From: an uncultured Clostridia bacterium
Lineage (GTDB): Bacteria > Bacillota > Clostridia > TANB77 > CAG-508
NCBI GenBank assembly: GCA_934149155.1
Contig: CAKPDZ010000002.1
Coordinates: forward strand, 1-54,054
Length of the DNA stretch: 54,054 nt
Direction: 5' to 3'
Of this stretch, positions 18,096 to 25,661 are shown piece after piece. Below the pieces are notes generated by a model. That model was not told the origin of the DNA and did no database searches. It saw only the letters and a list, made by a program, of their open reading frames with translations. How positions within the stretch are numbered: position 1 is the stretch's first letter; each line of letters begins with the position of its first letter. The position numbers were made by a program, and so were the translations under genes.

Positions 18096-18182
18096 TGGCG
18101 TAAGACTGAGGACACGAACCCCATACCTCTTAGGTACACATTGTTTAGCAAACAAGTTTCAAACCTCTTGAATTAATCTTAC
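18096..18182 (-). tRNA. Phage-borne tRNA-Ser(GCU)-like gene with encoded CCA
   Basis: Minus-strand cloverleaf: acceptor GTAAGAT/GTCTTAC (one G-T pair), discriminator G and encoded CCA; D arm TTCA/TGAA with GG in the loop; anticodon stem CTTGT/ACAAT (outer C-T mismatch) with 7-base loop TTGCTAA, anticodon GCT; long variable arm with TACC/GGTA stem as in tRNA-Ser; T arm TGGGG/CCTCA with loop TTCGTGT. It would read AGC/AGT serine codons. It lies between small genes upstream of terminase. The T loop departs from TTCGA, and one stem mismatch suggests drift, so function is uncertain. The loop is 7 bases, so it is not a 4-base-reading tRNA. Confidence 0.6.
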
Positions 18183-18271
18183 ATATATTAGAGTTCACTA
18201 GAAAAGCTCTACAAAATGAAAGGTCGTGATTTTTTATTTATATCAACATATCTAGTATCTGTTAATACCAA

Positions 18272-18487
18272 TTATTTTTGCATTTTTTCAATTTTCTTCA
18301 TTGTTCTTTCTGCTGAAATTCTTGCATCTATATCTATTATAATTGCATAAACAAATGTAGTAACTGCACCGCAAAAAAATGTATTTGCTTTGAATCGTAA
18401 TATAAATACTGCAATCAAATATGTTATCCAGTACAATATCACTCTTGTATTAAAGCTTCTGTACTCTTTTCTTTTTATTTCTTCCAT
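18272..18487 (-). CDS. Small membrane protein
   Basis: 71 residues with two membrane segments (VILYWITYLIAVFILRF and FCGAVTTFVYAIIIDI) and a Lys-rich C-terminus (ERTMKKIEKMQK). It lies between the late regulator and the tRNA. Such phage membrane proteins can be superinfection-exclusion or holin-like; nothing here decides, and the position far from lysis genes argues against a holin. Confidence 0.55.
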   Translation of the reverse strand: MEEIKRKEYRSFNTRVILYWITYLIAVFILRFKANTFFCGAVTTFVYAIIIDIDARISAERTMKKIEKMQK

Positions 18488-18510
18488 TTTCTTTTCTCCT
18501 CAAAATAATA

Positions 18511-18541
18511 AAAAGAGCAAACATTTAAAACATCTGCTCTT
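18511..18541 (-). terminator. Terminator downstream of late-regulator gene
   Basis: AAGAGCA ... TGCTCTT stem followed by TTTATT on the minus strand in the gap 18,488-18,643. It separates early from late genes and is a plausible site for late-gene control. A second repeat GAAACAA/TTGTTTC lies at 18,568-18,592. Confidence 0.6.
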
Positions 18542-18643
18542 AATAAAAAAACAATCGATTTGATAAGAAACAAGGTGCCTGTTTTGTTTCTTTTTCATTA
18601 ATTTCATAATAACACATTTGGTATTAACTTGTCTTAACCAAAT

Positions 18644-19054
18644 TTAACCAATTTCATTTAATTCATCAAATTTATTTAATGCTATATTCTTCATTGTAGA
18701 TGTCTTTTGATATGAGTAATTAATTTTTATTGATGTTTCTTCTAAGCTTAATCCATCTATGTAAAAATAAGTTAAAAGACTTCGATATGGCTTTGGTTCA
18801 TCTTTCATTCTCATTAGCTGTTCTATTATTTTGTTTTGTTCTTTTTGCTGCAAATATAGTTTATCCAAAATTTCATTGTAACAATCTAATAATTTCTCAA
18901 ACGAATCATTGATTTTATTTTTTGCTTTTGGCATTCCGTCCAAATTTGGAGATGAAATACTATATGCTAACTCTTTTTGCTCCTTATATCTCAATATTGC
19001 ATCATTGATCCATTTCTGGTTTCTTCTATAACTAACTAAATTTTCTTGTGTCAT
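18644..19054 (-). CDS. Sigma-70 region 4-like late transcription regulator (RinA/DUF1492-like)
   Basis: 136 residues. A helical N-terminus (NQKWINDAILRYKEQKE) and a C-terminal region 4-like helix-turn-helix (YFYIDGLSLEETSIKINYSY followed by QKTSTMKNIALNKF). Proteins of this form (RinA, ArpU, DUF1492) activate late genes just before terminase in Firmicute phages, and this gene is in that spot. It overlaps the upstream gene by 23 bases. The promoter it would act on is not identified. Confidence 0.7.
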   Translation of the reverse strand: MTQENLVSYRRNQKWINDAILRYKEQKELAYSISSPNLDGMPKAKNKINDSFEKLLDCYNEILDKLYLQQKEQNKIIEQLMRMKDEPKPYRSLLTYFYIDGLSLEETSIKINYSYQKTSTMKNIALNKFDELNEIG

Positions 19055-19232
19055 CTGTATCCTCCTTAAACAAATAATATATCTTGTATTTATGTCTTAC
19101 AAGATTGTTTTTATTTAATGCTCGTCCTACTTCTCTCACTGTTAAATTTAAAAATTTTACTATTTCTGGCAATGTCCCTACTCTGACACATTGCTCTGAT
19201 TCTTTTTCATTGTATATTCCATATATGTTCAT
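19032..19232 (-). CDS. Small phage protein, paralogue of 20486-20665
   Basis: 66 residues: MNIYGIYNEKESEQCVRVGT, then EIVKFLNLTVREVGRAL, ending near RHKYKIYYL. It shares the arrangement IY..KE.EQCV...T..E..KF.N.T.. and RHK.KI with the protein at 20486-20665, so the two arose by duplication. The middle resembles small helix-turn-helix NUMOD1-like modules. Function unknown. Confidence 0.55.
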   Translation of the reverse strand: MNIYGIYNEKESEQCVRVGTLPEIVKFLNLTVREVGRALNKNNLVRHKYKIYYLFKEDTDDTRKFS

Positions 19233-19243
19233 TTGTAATTCTC

Positions 19244-19441
19244 CTATACTTTTATTCTTATTTTCTTTAAAACTGTTTCTGATCTAATTTTCTCTTTTAC
19301 TAATCCTAGATCATACCTTTGAAATGCTTCTTTTGCCCCTGTCAGCATGTCCTCATATAGTATGAAATTAGGATATTCTTTTACAAATATGTACTCATGC
19401 CCATTTTTGCTAATTATTTTTGGTATCTTCATTTGTATCAC
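19244..19441 (-). CDS. Hypothetical phage protein
   Basis: 65 residues, MIQMKIPKIISKNGHEYIF start, compact alpha/beta with GAKEAFQRYDLGLVKEKI. Four-base overlap with the upstream gene (19438-19441). Small proteins with a 'NGHEYIFVKEYPNFILYED' style are widespread in clostridial phages; role unknown. Confidence 0.55.
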   Translation of the reverse strand: MIQMKIPKIISKNGHEYIFVKEYPNFILYEDMLTGAKEAFQRYDLGLVKEKIRSETVLKKIRIKV

Positions 19442-19644
19442 TCCGTTTCTTTCAAATATCTATATATTACATTCTCTACTTTGGCTAATGCTTCATAATT
19501 GCTTATATATTTTCCATCGTGTCTGTGTTTCATTGTTGCTCTTATTATCTTTATTTGCTGATTGTATTCTCTTCTGTATATTTCTGCCAATTTGTTTTTA
19601 CTTAGCCCCTTTTTCCACTTTTCTATTATTTCTTTGTCTCTCAT
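19438..19644 (-). CDS. Hypothetical phage protein, helical DNA-binding style
   Basis: 68 residues. WKKGLSKNKLAEIYRREYN resembles a short helix-turn-helix as in homeodomain-like phage proteins, followed by IKIIRATMKHRHDGK. Basic overall. Overlaps the following gene by 4 bases. A DNA-binding accessory role is inferred. Confidence 0.55.
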   Translation of the reverse strand: MRDKEIIEKWKKGLSKNKLAEIYRREYNQQIKIIRATMKHRHDGKYISNYEALAKVENVIYRYLKETE

Positions 19645-19673
19645 TTACTACACCTCTTGTGTAGTATTAGTCA

Positions 19674-19901
19674 TTAATTACTTTCATATTTAATTATTTT
19701 AAGATTATCTAATTCTCTTTTAATTTTCTCTATGTTATTATTAAAAATTTCAGTATCAACCTCATCCCATTTTTGGTACTCTTCCATGTCTGCTATACTT
19801 CTCAACAAGAGTACTATTGTATTTATAATACTTTTTTGAAATTTTTTTGTTGGTTTTAAATCAAATACAACACTTATATATTCTTGATTTTGTTCTTCCA
19901 T
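19674..19901 (-). CDS. Hypothetical phage protein
   Basis: 75 residues, acidic and helical (TIVLLLRSIADMEEYQKWD). Shares one base with the stop/start of the gene at 19901-20137. No motif. Confidence 0.5.
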   Translation of the reverse strand: MEEQNQEYISVVFDLKPTKKFQKSIINTIVLLLRSIADMEEYQKWDEVDTEIFNNNIEKIKRELDNLKIIKYESN

Positions 19902-20137
19902 TATTTCACCTCTTTTGCTTTATTTTCAAAATATTGCTTAATTTCTTTTTTCTTTTCTTTTAAATTTTGATTTATGTATTTTGCCATCAAACCATCTCCC
20001 GGAACTTTTACTAACATTTCTGCCATTAAATCTAGTTGCTTGTTTTTTAGGTCTAGTTTTTCTTTTAATTTATCGATTTGTTTTTGCATTATTGCAAATT
20101 TAAAAGCATAAACACTATCTTCTTGTTTATTTGTCAT
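19901..20137 (-). CDS. Hypothetical phage coiled-coil protein
   Basis: 78 residues with a central coiled coil (MQKQIDKLKEKLDLKNKQL) and a Lys-rich end. ATG 20137 lies 3 bases after the stop of the recoded gene 20141-20486 with GGAGG inside that gene's last codons, so translation of this gene is coupled to completed reading of the recoded frame. Confidence 0.5.
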   Translation of the reverse strand: MTNKQEDSVYAFKFAIMQKQIDKLKEKLDLKNKQLDLMAEMLVKVPGDGLMAKYINQNLKEKKKEIKQYFENKAKEVK

Positions 20138-20140
20138 AGA

Positions 20141-20486
20141 TTAATCCTCCAGTTTCTTTACTCTTTTATCTATTTGTTTTACTGCTTGTAATATTTCGTT
20201 CAATTTATTTCTTATATCTACATCTATACATCTTTCTGAGTGTTCTTGTTTGTATTCTTCTATTTCATCTATATCTATTTCATCTTCTAATAATTCAAAT
20301 TCAGCTGTTACAAAATTTATTTCATCATAAACATCTGTTAAACAATATCCATTATCAACACCTATAAAATTGGACCCATCAAATTCAAAAATCCAATTTG
20401 TATTAGTTATTATTCTACTTCCGTTCTTTTATTTCTCCATCTGCTATTGCTTTCATTAATTCCCAGCCTTTATATGTTTTACTCAT
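20141..20486 (-). CDS. Small phage protein, +1 recoded at CGG (cryptic without recoding)
   Basis: The ATG at 20486 shares its A with the TAA of the upstream gene (TAATG). The first 21 codons read MSKTYKGWELMKAIADGEIK, a common phage start (xxGWELMKAIADGEI). Codon 22 is CGG (20423-20421, AAA GAA CGG AAG TAG), followed two codons later by a zero-frame stop. Skipping C gives EGSRIITNTNWIFEFDGSNF and an open frame of 114 residues in total, ending in a coiled coil (VKQIDKRVKKLED) at TAA 20141, 3 bases before the next start. Without recoding the 350-base stretch has no recognisable gene. Confidence 0.75.
20421..20424 (-). other. +1 recoding site (CGGA) in cryptic small phage gene
   Basis: GAA CGG AAG TAG in the zero frame; GAA (C) GGA AGT AGA continues for a further 92 codons. 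Confidence 0.75.
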
Positions 20487-20665
20487 TATTCTTCCTCTCT
20501 TTCTTTTATTTTTTCAATTAAAAATCTATGCTTACGTTTATGTTTTCTTGTTATCGATGTTCCAATAGAATTTGCAGTTGTATTGAAAAACTTCGCAACT
20601 TCTTTTCTGGTTTTAAATATTGCAACACATTGTTCTTTTTCTTTCATATCATATATTACATACAT
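20486..20665 (-). CDS. Small phage protein, paralogue of 19032-19232
   Basis: 59 residues, ATG 20665, stop TAA sharing a base with the next ATG. MYVIYDMKEKEQCVAIFKTR, then KEVAKFFNTTANSIGTSI and RKHKRKHRFLIEKIKE. Same order of conserved positions as the protein at 19032-19232. Probably a small helix-turn-helix protein. Confidence 0.55.
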   Translation of the reverse strand: MYVIYDMKEKEQCVAIFKTRKEVAKFFNTTANSIGTSITRKHKRKHRFLIEKIKEREEE

Positions 20666-20666
20666 T

Positions 20667-20951
20667 TTAATTTTTTTCTCTTTCTTCTATTAGTTCTTGC
20701 AAAATCAATATTGCAAAATCAACTGAAGTAGTGAACACTTCACCATCTACTTTCATTTCTTCTAATTCTTTTATCTTGTCTTTTATTTTTTGAATTGCAA
20801 TATAATTTTTATATTTTATAAAGTTAGTGCTTTCAATATCTGTTACTTGTTTTTTAAAGTCTTTTAATTCTTCATTCTCTTTTTGTAGTCTTTCTACTAA
20901 TCTTATAACTATTTTTATATATTCAATAGCATTCTTCTCTTCCTCGTTCAT
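20667..20951 (-). CDS. Hypothetical phage coiled-coil protein
   Basis: 94 residues. Helical with VERLQKENEELKDFKKQVTD and KIKDKIKELEEMKVDGE coiled segments; the end (VDFAILILQELIEERE) is amphipathic. Its start abuts the stop of the upstream gene. No function recognised. Confidence 0.5.
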   Translation of the reverse strand: MNEEEKNAIEYIKIVIRLVERLQKENEELKDFKKQVTDIESTNFIKYKNYIAIQKIKDKIKELEEMKVDGEVFTTSVDFAILILQELIEEREKN

Positions 20952-21269
20952 TTATTCCTCACCTCTCAAAAATGATAATAACTCATCTGCATACATTGCC
21001 TTTTCAGTATAAGCCAAATATTCATCATCTGCCGTCTGTATCCATTGTCGTTCTTCACTATCCTCTTCTAATTTTTTTATTAAACTATTTATTTTTTTAT
21101 TCTCTTTTAAATACTCTTCTACACGATTTTCATACATTATTTGGTACTGATTTAGTTCTTTTTCTTGCTTATTTGTTTTAGATTCTTTTTCTGTTTTAAA
21201 TAAATTATCATCTAATCCGTGTAACTTTCTTGTTGCAATTAATTCTTCGTTATCTGATACATCAGCCAT
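20952..21269 (-). CDS. Hypothetical phage coiled-coil protein
   Basis: 105 residues, highly charged: KTNKQEKELNQYQIMYENR and KINSLIKKLEEDSEERQ. Ends EKAMYADELLSFLRGEE. Adjacent to the DUF1064 gene, 14 bases downstream of its restored stop. Function unknown. Confidence 0.5.
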   Translation of the reverse strand: MADVSDNEELIATRKLHGLDDNLFKTEKESKTNKQEKELNQYQIMYENRVEEYLKENKKINSLIKKLEEDSEERQWIQTADDEYLAYTEKAMYADELLSFLRGEE

Positions 21270-21283
21270 AATTTTTTTCTCCT

Positions 21284-21614
21284 TTACTTAATTATTTTTA
21301 ATGTTAAATCCGGATATTTCTTCTCGAATAACTTGTGTTTTAACTTAAATACATCAGTTTCTTTTCCTTTGACATCTTCTACTACCATTTTGCCGACTTT
21401 GACAATACATAAAGTCTGCTATGTATTCAATCTTTCTGTATGTTTTTCCATTTTTCTTAAAGCTTTCTTGTAATAAAAATCTCGGTTGTAGTTCTAAGTT
21501 TTGTATCTCTCCTGCTCTTTGTAATAAAGCTAATTCTTTATATCTCTTGCTTTCAGCTATTGAGTCAAATACATACATGTCTACCTGTGTTTTTTTATTT
21601 CTGTATTTGTTCAT
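21284..21614 (-). CDS. DUF1064 phage nuclease-like protein, +1 recoded at CGG
   Basis: Starts MNKYRNKKTQVDMYVFDS (ATG 21614). The family reads YRNKKTxVDGYxFDSxAEAxRY ... LQPxFLLQ ... RKIxYIADFxY ... GKxVVEDVKGxxT...KxKLFExxYP. Here the first half is in the zero frame up to IEYIADFMYCQS, then CGG at codon 74 (21395-21393). Skipping C gives GKMVVEDVKGKETDVF and KHKLFEKKYPDL, so the entire family profile is restored (109 residues, normal length). DUF1064 has a restriction-endonuclease-like fold with the E-x-K near VVEDVKG, so the catalytic residues lie after the shift. Confidence 0.88.
21393..21396 (-). other. +1 recoding site (CGGC) in DUF1064 gene
   Basis: AGT CGG CAA in the zero frame; AGT (C) GGC AAA ATG GTA GTA GAA continues. 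The only site of the eleven with C after CGG. Confidence 0.88.
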
Positions 21615-21736
21615 TCTTCTTTCGCTCCATTTCTATAAAATTATCACATCTGTAAACTCCGATTAAATGTCTCTAAAATTAATCTGTTACATCCAGCACA
21701 CTTCTTGCAGAGTTTATCTTGATCCAGTTGTTTCAT
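21595..21736 (-). CDS. Small cysteine-rich phage protein, +1 recoded at CGG (cryptic without recoding)
   Basis: ATG 21736 overlaps the stop of the upstream gene (ATGA). Zero frame: LCKKCAGCNRLILETFN, then CGG at codon 26 (21661-21659) and a stop five codons later. Skipping C gives FNGVYRCDNFIEMERKK and a stop (TAA 21595) inside the start of the DUF1064 gene; 46 residues. The four Cys (CxxCxxC and YRC) then form a plausible zinc site that is incomplete in the zero frame, and the sequence matches small phage zinc proteins of the RLIxxTxNGxYRC style. Confidence 0.7.
21659..21662 (-). other. +1 recoding site (CGGA) in small cysteine-rich gene
   Basis: AAT CGG AGT in the zero frame; AAT (C) GGA GTT TAC AGA TGT continues, adding the fourth cysteine. 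Confidence 0.7.
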
Positions 21737-21912
21737 TTTTGTACCCCTATGTTATTTTTTATAAAATCTACAGATAATTTTTCTGTAAATTCATTCCAAT
21801 CTTTTGACTGCTTTATATAATCTCTTATTCTTATTAATGTTCTTCTTTCACTGTTATCTGCACCTAGAGTATAAGAAAATCCAACTAAAAGTATTATTAA
21901 TATCACTTTCAT
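21733..21912 (-). CDS. Small phage protein with signal-like N-terminus
   Basis: 59 residues from ATG 21912 (GGAGATGAGTAA upstream), stop TGA overlapping the next ATG. Starts MKVILIILLVGFSYTLGA, a hydrophobic leader, then a polar helical part. It may be a secreted or membrane-anchored phage protein. Function unknown. Confidence 0.5.
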   Translation of the reverse strand: MKVILIILLVGFSYTLGADNSERRTLIRIRDYIKQSKDWNEFTEKLSVDFIKNNIGVQK

Positions 21913-22137
21913 TTACTCATCTCCTTCTGCTAAATAATATCTTTTAAAATCTACTTTTTCGCCATATCTGTTCTTACTGCTTTCCCAGTTTGTTTTAAAT
22001 TTATAGCCTATTTCTTTCAGCTCTTTTATTCGTGTTGCTAATTGTGTTATTCCTAAATCGTTGTATGCATCCTTGCTTGTTATACTTCCAAATTTCTTTA
22101 TATAATTTATTATTCTTTGTCTTTGATTTATCTTCAT
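21913..22137 (-). CDS. Winged-helix phage regulatory protein
   Basis: 74 residues from ATG 22137. INQRQRIINYIKKFGSIT followed by SKDAYNDLGITQLATRIKEL is a winged helix as found in small phage proteins that set reading of Nin/late regions, with a basic wing (KTNWESSKNRYGEKV). Directly downstream of the DnaB block. Confidence 0.65.
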   Translation of the reverse strand: MKINQRQRIINYIKKFGSITSKDAYNDLGITQLATRIKELKEIGYKFKTNWESSKNRYGEKVDFKRYYLAEGDE

Positions 22138-22142
22138 TAGTT

Positions 22143-22247
22143 TCACTCTCCCTTATATTTTATAAGTCCTAATGCTATGTATTTTAAAATCCTGATTCTG
22201 TTAATCTCATTAAAACTTAATAATTGTTTTTTATTTATTTCTAACAT
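22143..22247 (-). CDS. Very small phage protein
   Basis: 34 residues, ATG 22247 with GAGAGG upstream, 3 bases downstream of the DnaB stop; stop at 22143, 6 bases before the next start. MLEINKKQLLSFNEINR. Coupling and spacing favour a real gene; role unknown. Confidence 0.4.
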   Translation of the reverse strand: MLEINKKQLLSFNEINRIRILKYIALGLIKYKGE

Positions 22248-22249
22248 TT

Positions 22250-23470
22250 CTACCTCTCTATATTTAAAAATTCACTATTTACTTTGTTGAACTTTAGTGT
22301 TGATGTTCCAATATTTCCAGCCCTTTGCTTTTGCAAGTCTACTGTTACTAAATTGTTTTCAGGATTAAGTTGATATAAAAATATTACATTGTCTGCGTCT
22401 TGCTCTATTGCTCCACTTTCTCTTATATCAGCTAAAGTTGGCTCATTCTTACTTGCATTTCTATTTAATTGACATAGAGCTACGATTGGAATTTCCATCT
22501 CTAAACTTAAAAGTTTTAAAGTTCTTGAAATATCTGCAACTTCCTGTTCTCTACTGTTAAATCTTCCTGCATTTCTTACTAGCTGTAGATAGTCTATTAT
22601 TAGTAAATCTAATTTATTTTTGTTTTTTAATCTTCTTGCCTCAATCTCAATTTGCTGTATTGAACTTGCTTTTGTGATAATTGAAAAATTCATGTCACTA
22701 ATGTCTTGACTGGCACATGCTATTTTACCTATTTCTTCCTCTGTAAGTTCTCCATTCCTTATTTTTCTTGAATTTACTCTCGCCTTTCTTGATAATATTT
22801 TTTGAATAAGTTGAGTTGATGACATTTCCAAACTCACATAAGCTACAGCCTTACCTTTTCTTGCTATTTTTTCTGCTATTTGTAATGAAAATGTTGTTTT
22901 TCCAACGCCCGGTCTAGCTCCTACAACTGTTAATTCTCCCTCATGTAGTCCATCTGTTAAGCTATCTAAATCATAAAAACCTGTATAAAAACTATAATCT
23001 TGCTTTTTATTTAGATTCTTTTCAATATCAAACAATGCATCATTTATTTGGCTCATAAACGTATCTTCTTTTTGCGTTTGCAACTCAATTTTTTGCAATG
23101 TTGATATTTGTTTTTCGATAAAAATATCTATATCTTCTTCACTTCTAACTTGCATTTGAATGTCTTTACTTAGATTAAATACTTGTCTTTGTTTTGAATA
23201 TCTTTTTAGTATTTGAAATGCTGTTCTAAAGCTAGTTTGTGCTATGTAATTTCCTAAGTTTGATATATACTCTAGCATTTTGTTTGAATTGTCCAATTCG
23301 TTATTTATTGTCAATATAGATATTTCTTCTTTTCTTGCTTTTAAGCTGTTATATGCTTTTATTATATTTTGATGAGTTGGTATTACAAAGTCTTGTTCTG
23401 TTAATTCACAACTTTCTTCTCCAAATATCATGTAGAATAATACTGCTTTCTCTATTTCTTCATCAAACAT
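22250..23470 (-). CDS. dnaB: Replicative DNA helicase DnaB
   Basis: 406 residues. N-terminal primase-interaction domain (residues 1-110), then RecA-like core: Walker A GARPGVGKTTFS (~184-195), Walker B LDLLIIDYLQLV (~283-294), QLNR and the arginine-finger region (QRAGNIGTSTLKF near the end). The phage DnaB is loaded by the upstream DnaD-like protein. Slightly shorter than host DnaB (usually ~440). No CGG in frame, so this core replication gene does not depend on recoding. Confidence 0.92.
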   Translation of the reverse strand: MFDEEIEKAVLFYMIFGEESCELTEQDFVIPTHQNIIKAYNSLKARKEEISILTINNELDNSNKMLEYISNLGNYIAQTSFRTAFQILKRYSKQRQVFNLSKDIQMQVRSEEDIDIFIEKQISTLQKIELQTQKEDTFMSQINDALFDIEKNLNKKQDYSFYTGFYDLDSLTDGLHEGELTVVGARPGVGKTTFSLQIAEKIARKGKAVAYVSLEMSSTQLIQKILSRKARVNSRKIRNGELTEEEIGKIACASQDISDMNFSIITKASSIQQIEIEARRLKNKNKLDLLIIDYLQLVRNAGRFNSREQEVADISRTLKLLSLEMEIPIVALCQLNRNASKNEPTLADIRESGAIEQDADNVIFLYQLNPENNLVTVDLQKQRAGNIGTSTLKFNKVNSEFLNIER

Positions 23471-24197
23471 TTATATTTTTCTCCTCTTTTTTAGTTTCTC
23501 AATATACTCTTCTTCTGTTAGTTCTTCTTGATCTATAACCTTATAATCCTCTTCTTTTGGTGTTCCTTTATTTTTTATACTTGCTTGGTCTATTTGAATC
23601 TTTTCTAAACTATCTATTTTTCTTTGTGTATAATCATCTAATATTTTTTTTGCATATCCCCAATTAGGGTTCTTTATTCTTGATGTTTTTGCTAATACAC
23701 TTTCAATAACTTCGTAAGGTAAATCTTCTAAATATCCAATACATTCTTCTATTGCATTTGTATTAAATGAGTTTAAACACTCGATAAATCTTTGTTGCAA
23801 CTTTTCTTCTTTTTCTTCTTTTAATAATAAATCTTTATCATCATCATTATCATCTTCATTATCATTATCGGGTTTTTTCGCTTCCGTTTGGTTTTCATTA
23901 AAACCGTTCGGTTTTTTCGGTTTTTGAATTTTCCGTTTGCTTTTCTTTTTTAGGTCTACCACCCTTCTTAGCATTCTCTCTATTCTTTTCACATCTAGCT
24001 TGATATTTTTCTCTATCCCTGTCTAGTTGTGTTTTTATAAAAGAGAAAGCCATTTTTAACATACCGTCTAAATTTGGTACTTCGCCTGTTTTTTCATATT
24101 TAATTATTGCTCTCATAAGCTGTCCAATTTGTTCGTCTGTCATTATATTGAACTGTTCTTCATAATCTAAGTACATTAGAAAGCTTGCTTTTTCCAT
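23471..24197 (-). CDS. DUF6291-DnaD-like replication initiator, +1 recoded at CGG
   Basis: ATG 24197 with GGAG upstream. Residues 1-80 are a DUF6291 domain (FLMYLDYEEQFNIMTDEQI, ... MAFSFIKTQLDRDREKY, ... KNRENAKKGGRPKKE). At codon 98 (23906-23904, ACC GAA CGG TTT TAA) the frame breaks one codon before a stop. Skipping C gives EGFNENQTEAKKPDNDN, an acidic linker, then the DnaD C-terminal domain (LEDLPYEVIESVLAKTS, WGYAKKILDDY). Total 241 residues, the normal two-domain layout. A GTG at 23992 could start the second frame alone but has no good ribosome binding site and would encode an out-of-phase linker. Confidence 0.82.
23904..23907 (-). other. +1 recoding site (CGGT) in DUF6291-DnaD gene
   Basis: GAA CGG TTT TAA TGA in the zero frame; GAA (C) GGT TTT AAT GAA continues. 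A nearby A6 run could also be invoked as a slip site, but the CGG reading explains the frame equally well and matches ten other loci. Confidence 0.78.
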
Positions 24198-24252
24198 TTT
24201 GCTTTCTCCTTTCGTAAAATATTAGGGTAGATCTTGTGTCTACCCTAGTTGT

Positions 24253-24681
24253 TTAATATTCTTTATCTTTTTCATATTCAACGCTTATCTTTGTTTTCCA
24301 ATTACTGTCTAAATTGTCTAAATTATTGCTTATAAAGGCATCTACAAATTTATCCAATGTTGCTCTCTTATTTAACTCTCTTCTAATAATTTCTTGCATT
24401 TTAGGTCTTTTTTCTTCCACCAATTTTTTCATCTCTTCTTTAACTATTTCTCTAATTATGTTGTTTACATACACTTCTAGAAGTGTGTACCTATTGTCGC
24501 TACTATAACTACTTATTTTCCCTTTTTCATCTACTTTTGTTTCTAATACAGTTTTTACTAAACCATTAACAATTTTATCTTTGTCTAAAGACTCTGCAAT
24601 TCCTGTCATTACAATGCTTTTTACAGCTTCATTTAGATAGTTATCATCTATGTTTAAATCAATTCCTACTATATTTCCCAT
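24253..24681 (-). CDS. Hypothetical phage protein
   Basis: 142 residues from ATG 24681 (AGGAGG with 8-base gap; TTG two codons earlier less likely). MGNIVGIDLNIDDNYLNEA, then long helices (EEMKKLVEEKRPKMQEI). Single copy between the homing-type HNH gene and the DnaD gene. Nothing in it is recognised; replication accessory role possible from position. Confidence 0.55.
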   Translation of the reverse strand: MGNIVGIDLNIDDNYLNEAVKSIVMTGIAESLDKDKIVNGLVKTVLETKVDEKGKISSYSSDNRYTLLEVYVNNIIREIVKEEMKKLVEEKRPKMQEIIRRELNKRATLDKFVDAFISNNLDNLDSNWKTKISVEYEKDKEY

Positions 24682-24693
24682 TTTCAATTCCTC

Positions 24694-25248
24694 CTAATTT
24701 GATTTTCCAAATCTCTCTATAAATTCTTCTTTTGTTTTCCTGTTGCTTAATATTCTTTCATTTCTGATTTTTATTGCATCTTCCAATTTTTCATAGTCTC
24801 CTATATATTTACCATCCACAGTAACTTGAAATGTTCCTTTTCCCATTTTTCTATGATGAATATATTTATATCCGGTATTTGAACATATTTTACTTTTTCT
24901 CTTTTTCATATTTTTTATTGACCACTTAACATTTTCTTTTTGTGTACACCATTCCAAATTTTGTACATTGTTATTCTGTTTATTAAAGTCCTTGTGGTTT
25001 ACTATTGGTAAATTATTAGGATTTGGAATAAATGCTTTTGCCACCAATCTATGAACTTGTTGGCTTTTCCTTCTTCTGTTTTTTCGTAGGACTATAACTC
25101 TATATCCACTTCTAATAGTAAAAGACATTATCCTTTCTCTTGGAATCGAACATATATTATTTCTAAACATTAAGCTTTTTACTCTTCCCATATTACTAAC
25201 TTGATATAATCCTTCATAGCCTTCTATATCTTTCCATATCTCTTTCAT
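24694..25248 (-). CDS. NUMOD4-HNH homing-type endonuclease
   Basis: 184 residues. NUMOD4 module at the start (EIWKDIEGYEGLYQVSNMG), HNH core (VHRLVAKAFIPNPNN, IVNHKDFNKQNNNVQNLEW), and a C-terminal AP2-like DNA-binding module (GTFQVTVDGKYIGDY). It is a free-standing homing endonuclease of the HNH type common in Firmicute phages, inserted between replication genes. It probably cuts a related phage lacking it; no intron was seen around it. Confidence 0.88.
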   Translation of the reverse strand: MKEIWKDIEGYEGLYQVSNMGRVKSLMFRNNICSIPRERIMSFTIRSGYRVIVLRKNRRRKSQQVHRLVAKAFIPNPNNLPIVNHKDFNKQNNNVQNLEWCTQKENVKWSIKNMKKRKSKICSNTGYKYIHHRKMGKGTFQVTVDGKYIGDYEKLEDAIKIRNERILSNRKTKEEFIERFGKSN

Positions 25249-25262
25249 AATTTTAGTCCTTC

Positions 25263-25661
25263 CTACTTTTTATACATCTTTCCAAATTCCTTTAAAAATT
25301 TTTCTTCACTATATTTTTGTATAAATTTTTCTCTTGCATAATCATGTAAGTATTGTTTTATATTTTTGTCCAAATCAGCTTTTGAATGACATTCTCTACA
25401 TAAGTAATATATTAACTTCCATATGATACTTTTTTGTCTATTTCGTCCTCCAAAAGCTTCATGCTTATCTAATTTTATTTTTTTCTTACATATAAAGCAT
25501 TTGCCTTCATCTTTCTGCAATATACTCGTTCTATTTTTTTCTAGTTTTGCCAATTTACTACTTTTCTTTTTTATTCGGCCACCTTCGGCCTTCTTTTTGT
25601 CATTTCGGCCACTCTCTTTTGGAACAGGATTAAAACTTTGGCTTAAATCAGTTACTATCAT
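25263..25661 (-). CDS. Zinc-binding HNH-type phage protein
   Basis: 132 residues. Basic N-terminus (GRIKKKSSKLAKLEKNR), then CFICKKKIKLDKHEAFGG and YLCRECHSKADLD, giving a Cys4/His zinc site as in HNH-like phage proteins next to NinB/YqaJ genes (CxxC, HExFGG, CRxCH). The lone catalytic His pattern suggests a nuclease, but a complete HNH is not certain. Start codon overlaps the stop of the restored NinB-like frame (ATGA), which supports that repaired reading. Confidence 0.65.
   Translation of the reverse strand: MIVTDLSQSFNPVPKESGRNDKKKAEGGRIKKKSSKLAKLEKNRTSILQKDEGKCFICKKKIKLDKHEAFGGRNRQKSIIWKLIYYLCRECHSKADLDKNIKQYLHDYAREKFIQKYSEEKFLKEFGKMYKK

Noticed and set aside
18096..18182. The phage tRNA as a CGG-reading frameshift suppressor
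   Set aside because: Its anticodon loop has the normal seven bases and the anticodon reads GCT.
23904..23945. Slippage on the A6 run as the cause of the DnaD frame change
   Set aside because: A +1 slip on A6 is possible but would be the only such case; CGG lies a few bases further on and gives the same frame, as at ten other sites.
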